Positions 1 to 5,893 of a DNA stretch of 5,893 nt are shown one piece after another (position 1 is the stretch's first letter; the number at the start of each line of letters is the position of its first letter). Source of the DNA: CAZGSG01 sp964528095 (GTDB taxonomy: Bacteria; Bacteroidota; Bacteroidia; Chitinophagales; Chitinophagaceae). The notes below the pieces were generated by a model. It saw nothing but the letters and a program-made list of their open reading frames with translations, made no database searches and was not told the origin of the DNA. The DNA is taken from assembly GCA_964528095.1 (NCBI GenBank), contig CAZGSG010000364.1, forward strand, positions 1 to 5,893, in the 5' to 3' direction. The translations under genes and the position numbers were made by a program.

Positions 1-257
1 ACGAAGGGTAATATTTTTTTACGGTACACGAAATCATTCTGTAACCATATCTGCAATACAAAAGGCACAATAACAAAAACGGAAACAGATAGATCGTACA
101 AAAAACCCAGCAGAAAAGAACCTGCTCCCTGGGCTATGGTAATGCCTGAAACATGCGTACTCACCAATAATGCAATACGGGTAACGAAGGATATGGCGAG
201 GAAAGACAGGATCAATAACCAAACAAGAGAAAATCTATTCTGAAAGCGTTCTTTCAT
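1..257 (-). CDS. N-terminal part of a polytopic membrane protein, LTA synthase/sulfatase-family-like (runs off the left edge)
   Basis: An open leftward frame starts at the ATG at 257-255 and stays open to base 1 (85 codons plus 2 bases), so the gene is cut by the window edge. The visible protein begins MKERFQNRFSLVWLLILSFL and has hydrophobic segments at about residues 10-34 and 47-72, with a conserved-looking GFLYDLSVSV stretch at 51-60. A short basic N-terminus, a first helix ending in an Arg, then a loop and a helix containing G-x-x-YDL is how Bacteroidota LTA-synthase-like phosphatase/sulfatase enzymes usually begin. Those enzymes have an N-terminal membrane domain of several helices followed by an extracytoplasmic metal-dependent alkaline-phosphatase-fold domain. 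That catalytic part lies outside the window, so the assignment rests on N-terminal resemblance only. It could be another multi-pass envelope protein. The leader is A/T-rich with no Shine-Dalgarno. It lies 117 bp downstream of the response regulator on the same strand, so co-transcription is possible but not shown. Confidence 0.6.
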   Translation of the reverse strand, partial: MKERFQNRFSLVWLLILSFLAISFVTRIALLVSTHVSGITIAQGAGSFLLGFLYDLSVSVFVIVPFVLQIWLQNDFVYRKKILPF

Positions 258-374
258 TATATGCAATTTTTTCAAAAAGCGAATATGGACAACAATTCTG
301 TGGGAAAGTTGAATTTCGACGCATTTTGAATGCTGCCTTTAGATTTCCTTTAAAATTGAACGGTAATGTCGAGA

Positions 375-1076
375 TTAAATTTTCAGTTTTTCCATCAGGA
401 GTGAGCGATAATTAGCACCAATCGGGATTTCTTCGGTCAGCAATTCGAGCATATTGCCTTTCAGCACTTTGATTTTGGAGAGATTGACAAGAAAAGAACG
501 GTGAACACGTTGAAATTTATTTGACGGCAACATATCTTCCAGCATCTTCAAATGCATGGATACGAAGTATTTATTGTCGCGACAGAAAATCCAGGAGAAA
601 TCTTTCTCTGCGCGAATGAACTCAATATCAGTATGATCAATGCGTACCAGCTTCGCGTCTTGCTTTATGAAAATATAATCCGGAGCGTTCTGGTTAAGTT
701 GAGTGAGCTGAGGCGGAGATTTTCGATCTATTGCTTTTTGTATGGCCTGATAAAATCGTTCAAAGGTTATGGGTTTCAACAGGTAGTCGACCGAGTTCAG
801 TTCAAAACCCTCCACGGCAAAATTGGCGTATGCAGTTGTAAAAATAACAAGCGGAGGCTTGCGCAATGATCTCAGAAATTCTGTTCCGGTAATGACTGGC
901 AGCTGGATGTCCAGAAAAATAAGATCGATGGGCGTTTCATGCAGCGCTTCATACGCTTCAGTTGCATTCTTGCATTTTTTGATCAGCAAAACCTCCGGGA
1001 TCCGCTCTATATAATTTTCGAGCAGGTTCCTTGCTATGGGCTCGTCATCAACAATAAGGCAGTTTAGTGTAGTCAT
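375..1076 (-). CDS. LytTR-family response regulator (LytR/AlgR type)
   Basis: This is a 233-residue DNA-binding response regulator, the usual length for the family. Residues 4-118 are a receiver (CheY-like) domain. The acidic pair is D10/D11, the phospho-acceptor is D56 in DLIFLDIQLP, the switch Thr is T80 in VIFTTAY, and the conserved Lys is K101 in LLKP. After a short Pro/Gln-rich linker (about 119-132), residues 133-232 are a LytTR DNA-binding domain, with the characteristic FQRVHRSFLVNLSKI stretch at 188-202 and the closing IPIGANYR segment. All receiver catalytic residues are present, so it should be phosphorylated normally. The start ATG overlaps the stop of the kinase gene by four bases (ATGA, 1073-1076), implying translational coupling and a cognate pair. 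A likely target is the repeated CAACAAGA element in the intergenic region upstream of the kinase. Target genes cannot be proven from sequence alone. Confidence 0.96.
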   Translation of the reverse strand: MTTLNCLIVDDEPIARNLLENYIERIPEVLLIKKCKNATEAYEALHETPIDLIFLDIQLPVITGTEFLRSLRKPPLVIFTTAYANFAVEGFELNSVDYLLKPITFERFYQAIQKAIDRKSPPQLTQLNQNAPDYIFIKQDAKLVRIDHTDIEFIRAEKDFSWIFCRDNKYFVSMHLKMLEDMLPSNKFQRVHRSFLVNLSKIKVLKGNMLELLTEEIPIGANYRSLLMEKLKI

Positions 1077-2182
1077 AGCTGAATGGTTAAACTTACTGAA
1101 TAAACCCCATCGTTGATCAGGATCTCATACCAGTGTTTGTCTTTGTAATAAAGCTCCAATCTTTTTTTTAGATTATTGATACCGATTCCACCAACAGCCC
1201 GCTTTTCCTGTCCATGATCTATCCTGTTCCCGATGGTAAATCTAAGTTTCCCCTGCAGCACTTCTAAAAAAATATTTATCTGTGAACCTTGCTCGTCGCG
1301 ATTAAATTTAAACGCATTATCAATTAAAGGCATCAGCAGTAAAGGTGCCATGTGATAACCGGCATGGTCGAGTTGCCATTTAAAATTCACGATGGTATCG
1401 TTGAGCCGCACCTTCTCCAGTTCAACATAATCATTTATTAATTTCAGCTCCCGCTCTATGGGCATCAGGTTTTCGTTCGAATCGTATAAGGTATACCGTA
1501 AGAGCTCAGAGAGCCTGGATACCAGACCCGCCGATTTCTCTTTGTCGCCACTGATAATTAACCCATAGATATTGTTCATGGCATTAAACAGAAAATGCGG
1601 ATTTAGCTGGGCTTTCAAAAAATTGAACTCCAGTTGCAGGTTATCCTTTGCCAGCGCTAACGCCCGTATATTATTCCTAAAGGCCTGGATAGTCATCTTT
1701 ATGCTGAACGGGATACAAAGTGCAAACAATAAAAAAAGGGGAGTGCCCAGCCCCAAAAGTCTGGACATGACTACATTGATCAGTCCCCGGTCTAAATAAG
1801 TAGCATAGGCTGCATTCTCCTGGCTAAGTATGGCTGAACAGGCTTTGCAGTTGCCGATGACAGACATTTCAAGAAAAGTATCCAGTATCGTATAGCAGAG
1901 CAATGCAACAAGCAGGAATATCCCCCCTGTTACGTAGCGTTTTTTAATGAGGAGTATCGGCAAGATCCGGTAGACCGCGATATAATAGAATATGGCTAAA
2001 ACAATTGTACTAACCAGTGTTAACAGGAAAAAAGCAGTTGCAGGAAAAGATCTGTATACATTAAATGAAACCTGTGTCAGATAAAGTTTCACCAGGAAGA
2101 GAACTATCCAAAAGAGCAGGTGCAGGCCCACCCTGATTGCAGGTCTGGCGTAAATCTTTTCGATAAGTTTATAAGTCTGCAT
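1073..2182 (-). CDS. LytS/YehU-type sensor histidine kinase (HisKA_7TM-lacking, four-TM form)
   Basis: This 369-residue membrane kinase autophosphorylates on His and passes the phosphate to the LytTR regulator encoded next. Hydrophobic segments at about 20-37, 49-71, 84-105 and 138-163 give four helices. Basic residues at the N-terminus and at 79-83 (IKKRY side) place both ends inside. Residues 106-137 should then be an extracytoplasmic loop, and it contains a CKAC pair (C112, C115). A short helical linker (about 165-188) leads to the His_kinase domain: phospho-acceptor H196 in LNPHFLFNAMNNI, then an HATPase_c domain with the N-box LIDNAFKFN (N289; VENAFKHG is more usual) and the G-box GGIGINNLKKRL (331-342). 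No dedicated sensor domain is present, so signal input is presumably through the membrane helices or the loop. The ATG at 2182 begins directly after an A/T-rich leader, and no upstream in-frame start is better placed. It is the first gene of the leftward operon. Confidence 0.95.
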   Translation of the reverse strand: MQTYKLIEKIYARPAIRVGLHLLFWIVLFLVKLYLTQVSFNVYRSFPATAFFLLTLVSTIVLAIFYYIAVYRILPILLIKKRYVTGGIFLLVALLCYTILDTFLEMSVIGNCKACSAILSQENAAYATYLDRGLINVVMSRLLGLGTPLFLLFALCIPFSIKMTIQAFRNNIRALALAKDNLQLEFNFLKAQLNPHFLFNAMNNIYGLIISGDKEKSAGLVSRLSELLRYTLYDSNENLMPIERELKLINDYVELEKVRLNDTIVNFKWQLDHAGYHMAPLLLMPLIDNAFKFNRDEQGSQINIFLEVLQGKLRFTIGNRIDHGQEKRAVGGIGINNLKKRLELYYKDKHWYEILINDGVYSVSLTIQL

Positions 2183-2214
2183 GAACTAAATATCTGCTTT
2201 TCCTTACGACCCGG

Positions 2215-2249
2215 CAAATATTAACGACCAACAACACTAATCTGGCAAC
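2215..2249 (-). promoter_or_regulatory. Candidate Bacteroidota-type promoter for the kinase/regulator operon
   Basis: Read leftward, AATATTTG at 2222-2215 matches the Bacteroidota -7 consensus TAnnTTTG in all but one defined base. A GTTG at 2249-2246, 23 bases upstream, is a partial match to the -33 element TTTG. The predicted transcript would start near 2208, leaving a leader of about 26 bases before the kinase ATG. The -33 element coincides with one copy of the CAACAAGA repeat, which would allow the LytTR regulator to act directly on its own promoter. Both boxes are imperfect, so this is a modest prediction. Confidence 0.3.
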
Positions 2250-2307
2250 AAGACCTTGCAATTACACAACAAGAGAATTTCCTTTGACCAATAACTTTCT
2301 TGTTGCC
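2244..2307. promoter_or_regulatory. Candidate LytTR operator: three CAACAAGA copies, two direct (21 bp apart) and one inverted
   Basis: The octamer CAACAAGA occurs on the + strand at 2246-2253 and 2267-2274, with starts exactly 21 bp apart, and on the - strand at 2305-2298. The outer two are the arms of a perfect 9-bp inverted repeat (GGCAACAAG at 2244-2252, CTTGTTGCC at 2299-2307). LytTR regulators such as AgrA are known to bind short direct repeats about two helical turns apart, so the 21-bp spacing is as expected. The region lies between the divergent kinase and CPBP genes. Rightward, a -7-like TAACTTTC at 2293-2300 lacks a matching -33 box and has the direct repeats just upstream, which is compatible with activator dependence. 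Assignment to this regulator is inference. The motif itself is directly visible. Confidence 0.45.
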
Positions 2308-2390
2308 CCAAAGCATCGGTTCATGACCATTTCTCCCGTTTGTGTCGATTAAAGTTGCAGGCTTCAAAAATATCTACGCTTTTTACAAAA

Positions 2391-3218
2391 ATGATGGAGA
2401 TGAAAACAATGATTAATCGCGCTCCGGCATGGCTTAAAGTATTATGCTATTTCCTGATTTTGTGGATAGCCTCCACAATTGCAGGAGTAGTGCCAATGCT
2501 CAACGATTTTATTTTCTTTTTTATCATTGCCCTGGTGGTAAGCGGTGCATTTCTCAAGCTGGAAAACCGATCATTGTTTTCGATAGGCTTCCTGCCAAAA
2601 GATAAAAAAACTACGTCCGACTTTTTTTCCGGCCTTGGAATTGGGATATTAATGCTGATCACTACTTTTTTCATCACCATATTTCTGACCAAAGACAGCT
2701 GGCAATTAAACAGTCATATCGATCCAATTTTTATGGTAGTCACTTTTGTAGTCTGCCTGTGGTCGGCATTCGTCCAGGAATTTGTGTTCAGAGGATATCC
2801 TTTCCAGCAGTTACTCAAAACCTATCGCCCATGGCTGGCCCAGTTACTCATCGCCATTCCATTCGGATTGATGCATATCAATCAAAGAATGACCCAAACA
2901 GACATTATCCTGGTCATGTTTTCTACCGGAGCCGGTTCTGTGCTGTTCGGCCTTGCTTACCTCAAAACCAGGAATCTGATGTTTCCGATTGGTATCCATC
3001 TGGGATGGAACTATGCACAGGCACTTATTCCGCGAACCATGGATGGAAAAAACACGGCACTGGTGATCATCAGCAAAAGCCAATCCACGTATACTATATT
3101 CAATGTCTCTTTCCCCTACTTTCTGATTGTGCTGATTGCGATAATCGCCATTTGGAAAATCAAGAAGCCTATCCTGATTACTATCAATCGCGCCGGTCAC
3201 GGTGGCGCCAGACGCTGA
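2391..3218 (+). CDS. CPBP family intramembrane protein (Abi/Rce1-like putative glutamic protease), first catalytic Glu replaced by Gln
   Basis: From the ATG at 2391 this is a 275-residue, about eight-helix inner-membrane protein, a typical length for the CPBP family. Family motifs are in order: motif 1 at Q129-E130-F-V-F-R134 (usual EExxxR), motif 2 FGLMH with H162, and motif 3 HLGWN with H203 and N207. Hydrophobic segments are near 17-35, 38-55, 80-100, 113-131, 149-161, 172-190, 198-213 and 241-256. The C-terminus is basic and cytoplasmic. Bacterial members are putative membrane proteases; some act in bacteriocin self-immunity or in cleavage of membrane-anchored regulators. The substrate here is unknown. 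In the Rce1 branch the first Glu of motif 1 is essential, so Q129 may mean altered or lost catalysis. Start choice is uncertain: ATGs lie at 2391, 2394, 2400 and 2409. The last has GGAG nine bases upstream (2396-2399), which would give 269 residues. An in-frame TTG at 2340 is less likely. It is divergent from the kinase operon and shares its regulatory region. Confidence 0.88.
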   Translation: MMEMKTMINRAPAWLKVLCYFLILWIASTIAGVVPMLNDFIFFFIIALVVSGAFLKLENRSLFSIGFLPKDKKTTSDFFSGLGIGILMLITTFFITIFLTKDSWQLNSHIDPIFMVVTFVVCLWSAFVQEFVFRGYPFQQLLKTYRPWLAQLLIAIPFGLMHINQRMTQTDIILVMFSTGAGSVLFGLAYLKTRNLMFPIGIHLGWNYAQALIPRTMDGKNTALVIISKSQSTYTIFNVSFPYFLIVLIAIIAIWKIKKPILITINRAGHGGARR

Positions 3219-3302
3219 TCATGCCAGGCTTGAGTAGCCCCTGTATACTATCGTTCACAGTTCCCCCACGTATTACCGTAACTATACCTCTACAATACCC
3301 GC

Positions 3303-3334
3303 TTTTTTTATTAGCGCCTTTTATTATACTTTAG
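3303..3334 (+). promoter_or_regulatory. Weak candidate promoter for the peptidase/propeller gene pair
   Basis: TACTTTAG at 3327-3334 matches the Bacteroidota -7 consensus TAnnTTTG except for one base. Twenty bases upstream is a T-rich stretch (3303-3309) where a TTTG -33 box would be expected, but only TTTT is found. Transcription would begin near 3341, giving a leader of about 27 bases that is mostly occupied by the hairpin before the start codon. The 149-bp gap after the CPBP gene makes a separate promoter reasonable. Confidence 0.25.
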
Positions 3335-3351
3335 TTGAACCTTATTTAACA

Positions 3352-3366
3352 AAAAGGCTGCCTTTT
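3352..3366 (+). other. Compact hairpin ending one base before the peptidase start codon
   Basis: AAAAGGC and GCCTTTT flank a single T, a perfect palindrome that folds as six pairs with a CTG loop. It is preceded by an A-run and ends in four T, so it resembles the short bidirectional terminators of Bacteroidota and could end the CPBP transcript. It ends at 3366 and the peptidase ATG is at 3368, so in any transcript of the peptidase gene it occupies the place of the ribosome-binding region. It may therefore be a leaky terminator or a translation-control hairpin. The structure is seen; the function is inferred. Confidence 0.4.
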
Positions 3367-3367
3367 C

Positions 3368-4846
3368 ATGAAGTTTCTTTTCCTTACCCTGACCATCCTG
3401 GCGTTTGGCCGGACGTTCGCGCAACAAAGAGCTACCGGAATGATATTCGATCCGCCCAGCCTGCGTTCTATCCCGTACAAAGCCAGACTTACCTCAGACA
3501 GTTACAAGAAAATGCCTGCCTCAGCTTCGCTGGAAAAATTTTGTCCCACCGCAGGCAATCAGGGCAATTATGGCACCTGTGTTGCTTTTGCTACTGCCTA
3601 TCACCTGCGCTCCATTCTCCATACAAAGCTGCAAAGTGACATTGCCGGTGGCAATACGGCCAAAATAAATCCTAATGCAATCATCTTCTCGCCCACATTT
3701 GTTTATGAACAGATAAAGCATGAAGAAGATACCGATTGCCAGGAGGGAACAAACCCCGTTGCTGCTTTTGACCTGTTGAAGAAATCAGGAGTGCCTAAGC
3801 TATCAACGTTACCCTATAGTTGCGGAACTTCTATTCGCAAAGAAGCAATACAGGAGGGATTGAACTTTAAGATCACCGACTACCAGATCCTTTACTCCGT
3901 CAATGAAACCGATGATGACTTCAAAATCAACGCTACCAAAAAAGCGCTTTCAGAAGGCTATCCCTGTATGCTTGGGTTTGTGGTTGCCAAAAGTTTCTAT
4001 AGTCCCCAGGGTGATATGTGGAAGGAAGCAAGTACCGATGATGGCCCTACCGGGAAACATGGACGGCATGCTATGTGCATTGTTGGCTATGACGACAATA
4101 AATACGGAGGCTCATTCAGGGTGCTCAATTCCTGGGGAAGCAGTTGGGGCGACAAAGGGTATATCTGGATCCCCTATAAAGATTTCGCAAAATATTCGCT
4201 GCTCGTGATCCAGGCATATGGCCCATCAGCGCCCAAACCCAGCCCCGGCAAACCCGATGAAGACCTCATTAATGCCTCCCTGAAAGGCAGGGTGAGTTTT
4301 CAGACAAATACCGGAGAAAACATGACTGCCATAAAAGTTCCGGGCAGCAGCCTCGCTGTAGAAAACAAAACCACTGATAGCCGGGAAGATTTGGTAGCCT
4401 ATAAAATGGAAAAATCCTACACCAGCGGAACCCGCTTCCGGTTTATGAACTCTACCAACACGGAATGTTTCATCTATGCCTTTGCCACCGACCTTAGCGG
4501 TAAAGTAAATAAGATATTGCCATTTGCAGATAATATGTCGCCGCATGTTGGAAGCAATAGCACCGTAGCGTTTCCCTCTGAAACCAAAGTGGTGAAGATG
4601 GATCAAAACCCCGGCACAGATTACCTGCTGATATTATATTCACAGCAACGATTAAACGCAGATGAAATCCTCTCTGCCATGAATGGCATGCAGGGCGGGC
4701 TTACCCAAAAGATAAGAACAGCACTGGGAGATAAACTCATACTGCCTGCTGACATCAATTATCATAGCAACGACATCGGTTTCGATCTCAAAGCCAATTA
4801 CAAAGGCACCGTGGTGCCATTGATGGCAGAAATCAAACACCTTTAA
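3368..4846 (+). CDS. Secreted C1 (papain-fold) cysteine peptidase with DUF4384-like C-terminal domain
   Basis: This 492-residue exported protein has a signal peptide MKFLFLTLTILAFGRTFA, with type I cleavage likely after A18. Residues about 45-285 are a C1 peptidase domain. The oxyanion Gln is Q65 and the nucleophile C71 in NQGNYGTCVAFA, the catalytic His is H234 in GRHAMCIVGYDD, and the Asn is N254 in RVLNSWGSSWGDKGYIWI. The full triad is intact. The Cys usually found in QGxCGSCW is Y68 here, so the papain-type disulfide at that place is missing. Fewer than 50 residues separate the signal peptide from Q65, leaving no room for an I29-type inhibitory propeptide. A Pro-rich linker (PKPSPGKPDED, 289-299) leads to a C-terminal domain (about 300-492). 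Its CFIYAFATDLSGKVNKILPF and PGTDYLLILYS stretches resemble DUF4384, a module often attached to caspase-like and other peptidases in Bacteroidota. It should act in the periplasm or outside the cell; the substrate is unknown. A WD40-type gene follows after 27 bp, suggesting one operon. Confidence 0.92.
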   Translation: MKFLFLTLTILAFGRTFAQQRATGMIFDPPSLRSIPYKARLTSDSYKKMPASASLEKFCPTAGNQGNYGTCVAFATAYHLRSILHTKLQSDIAGGNTAKINPNAIIFSPTFVYEQIKHEEDTDCQEGTNPVAAFDLLKKSGVPKLSTLPYSCGTSIRKEAIQEGLNFKITDYQILYSVNETDDDFKINATKKALSEGYPCMLGFVVAKSFYSPQGDMWKEASTDDGPTGKHGRHAMCIVGYDDNKYGGSFRVLNSWGSSWGDKGYIWIPYKDFAKYSLLVIQAYGPSAPKPSPGKPDEDLINASLKGRVSFQTNTGENMTAIKVPGSSLAVENKTTDSREDLVAYKMEKSYTSGTRFRFMNSTNTECFIYAFATDLSGKVNKILPFADNMSPHVGSNSTVAFPSETKVVKMDQNPGTDYLLILYSQQRLNADEILSAMNGMQGGLTQKIRTALGDKLILPADINYHSNDIGFDLKANYKGTVVPLMAEIKHL

Positions 4847-4873
4847 TTTTCAACCACCTTCACACCCGCTATA

Positions 4874-5893
4874 ATGAGAAATTTTGCCATTACTACATCC
4901 TGCAGGTATTCTTCTTTTATCCTGGTCATCTTATTACTCAGCCTTAGCTCCACGTCATTGGCACAAGATGCCAGTATTTTCACCAAGGATGGTCACTTCT
5001 ATGAACTTCAGTCCGCATCATTATCGCCCGATGGTAAGATCCTGGTTACGGTAGACAGAATGGGTTCCTGTATCCTCTGGGAAGTTAGTTCGGGTAAACA
5101 GATTCAGGCCATCACCGATGTAATGGCGGCCTCTTTTACAGGCAGTGATGAATCGATCTGCGTGGTGACTAATAAAGGAGCAGTGAACATAGTCAACCTC
5201 TCAGGCACCGTGATTAAAAAAATATCAGAGAAAAAAATAAAAATTAGCAATCCGGAACAGATAGAGTTTTATCCGGAAGATGGCATTTTTCTTTCCGGCA
5301 CTTCCGTTTTTGACATTAACAAAGGTCGTTTGTTCCAGCTCAAAGAACTCAACTTTGGTCATCCGGAAGCTACTTATTCCCCTGTACGCAAACAAATAGC
5401 AGTCATTAATCCTGCCAGTGATACCCTCAACATTTATGATATCAACAGCCGTAATAAGGTCTTTTCACTGAAGACGGAAAAGGAAGACTTTGCCAACACA
5501 AAAATAGTTTTCTCCAAAGATGGAAAGTTACTGGCGATGACTGCCGGAAATTTCCTGAAAGTGTTTGACATGAATACTAAACAGACTGTCCTCACCATCC
5601 TGAACAAAGTCGAGAACGATTATATTGTCAGAGCGCCGGCGATTTCTCCTGACGGGAAAAAAGTGATGTGCTGGACGCGGTTGGAAGATAAAAATCGTGA
5701 ACGGGTAGCACTGATCGATATCAAATCCGGCGAAAAGATCTGGACAAAAGAATATGCGATCATAGGGTCGTTAGAGCACCCTTGTTCCGTTTTTTCGGAT
5801 GACGGGAAAAAAATTATCCTGGGTAATAAACATAAGCTTTACAATATCAACGCCGAAAATGGCGCAGAACAAGCGTCATTTGTTTCCTATGCT
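4874..5893 (+). CDS. Exported WD40-type beta-propeller protein (N-terminal 340 codons; runs off the right edge)
   Basis: The frame opens at ATG 4874 and has no stop up to the last base. A signal peptide of about 30 residues (hydrophobic core FILVILLLSLSS at 15-26, cleavage probably after A30 in TSLA) directs export. The rest is a chain of propeller blades marked by SPDGK-type turns and closing strands: LSPDGKILVTV with CILWEVSSGK (50-75), a degenerate blade (about 85-115), TYSPVRKQIAVI with LNIYDINSRNK (168-195), FSKDGKLLAMT with LKVFDMNTKQ (213-237), ISPDGKKVMCWT with VALIDIKSGEK (257-288), and FSDDGKKIILG with HKLYNINAENG (307-330). That is at least six blades of a WD40/YVTN-type repeat scaffold, usually a protein-binding platform. 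In Bacteroidota such propellers are often fused to a C-terminal caspase-like or DUF4384 domain. Any such domain would lie beyond the window. It starts 27 bp after the peptidase stop, so the two are probably co-transcribed and may act together. Confidence 0.88.
   Translation, partial: MRNFAITTSCRYSSFILVILLLSLSSTSLAQDASIFTKDGHFYELQSASLSPDGKILVTVDRMGSCILWEVSSGKQIQAITDVMAASFTGSDESICVVTNKGAVNIVNLSGTVIKKISEKKIKISNPEQIEFYPEDGIFLSGTSVFDINKGRLFQLKELNFGHPEATYSPVRKQIAVINPASDTLNIYDINSRNKVFSLKTEKEDFANTKIVFSKDGKLLAMTAGNFLKVFDMNTKQTVLTILNKVENDYIVRAPAISPDGKKVMCWTRLEDKNRERVALIDIKSGEKIWTKEYAIIGSLEHPCSVFSDDGKKIILGNKHKLYNINAENGAEQASFVSYA

Noticed and set aside
34..222. A 62-codon leftward open frame at the left edge
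   Set aside because: It lies in another frame inside the partial membrane-protein gene 1-257, whose frame gives coherent membrane helices; the 62-codon product is Cys/Phe/Arg-rich and unlike a real protein.
290..296. CAACAAT near the start of the left-edge gene as another copy of the operator octamer
   Set aside because: Only the six bases CAACAA agree and there is no second copy at 21 bp, so it is expected by chance.
321..333. Small palindrome GCATT-TTG-AATGC between the regulator and the left-edge gene
   Set aside because: A five-pair A/T-rich stem with no T-tract following on the leftward strand is too weak to call a terminator.
2229..2236. CAACAACA as a fourth operator copy
   Set aside because: It differs in the conserved 3' half and is 17 bp, not 21 bp, from the next copy, out of helical register.
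2844..3200. A 118-codon leftward open frame antisense to the CPBP gene
   Set aside because: Fully contained in a well-supported gene, with no domain, no start context and no neighbour on that strand.
3190..3208. GCGCC...GGCGC inverted repeat near the end of the CPBP gene
   Set aside because: It lies within codons, has a nine-base loop and no T-run after it, so it is not convincing as a terminator.
2759..3334. A 191-codon rightward open frame overlapping the CPBP gene and running beyond it
   Set aside because: The CPBP frame carries the conserved motifs and membrane segments; the overlapping product has no recognisable domain and His/Pro/Ser-rich composition typical of an out-of-frame shadow.
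4226..4606. A 126-codon leftward open frame antisense to the DUF4384-like region
   Set aside because: Antisense shadow of a coding region with a clear domain; the product is low-complexity Gly/Phe-rich with no recognisable motif.

Overview
The window looks like chromosomal DNA from a Bacteroidota species, probably of the Chitinophagaceae type. The signs are moderate G+C, start codons with A/T-rich leaders and almost no Shine-Dalgarno sequence, a LytS-like kinase of the short Bacteroidota form paired with a LytTR regulator, and secreted proteins of the C1-peptidase and WD40 kinds common in this phylum. This assignment is inference from style; no marker gene is present.

Layout. Positions 1-2182 are all read leftward. 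At the left edge is the N-terminal 85 codons of a membrane protein that resembles the start of LTA-synthase/sulfatase-type envelope enzymes. Its gene runs off the window, so only its first membrane segments are visible. Upstream of it on the same strand is a two-component pair: a four-TM LytS/YehU-type histidine kinase (1073-2182) and a LytTR response regulator (375-1076), joined by a 4-base ATGA overlap. A divergent intergenic region (2183-2390) carries three copies of CAACAAGA, two of them direct and exactly 21 bp apart, which is the two-turn geometry LytTR dimers recognise. This is the best candidate operator of the pair.

Positions 2391-5893 are read rightward. First is a CPBP-family (Abi/Rce1-like) membrane protein whose first catalytic Glu is Gln. 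After a 149-bp gap with a possible promoter and a compact hairpin touching the next start codon comes a secreted papain-fold (C1) cysteine peptidase with a DUF4384-like C-terminal domain. Only 27 bp later starts a secreted WD40-type beta-propeller protein, cut by the right edge.

How they may work together. The kinase/regulator pair probably senses something at the envelope and controls its own operon and/or the divergent CPBP gene. The peptidase and propeller protein look like an exported two-gene unit. Nothing visible proves that it belongs to the same regulon. There are no RNA genes, insertion sequences, CRISPR arrays or tRNAs that I can support.
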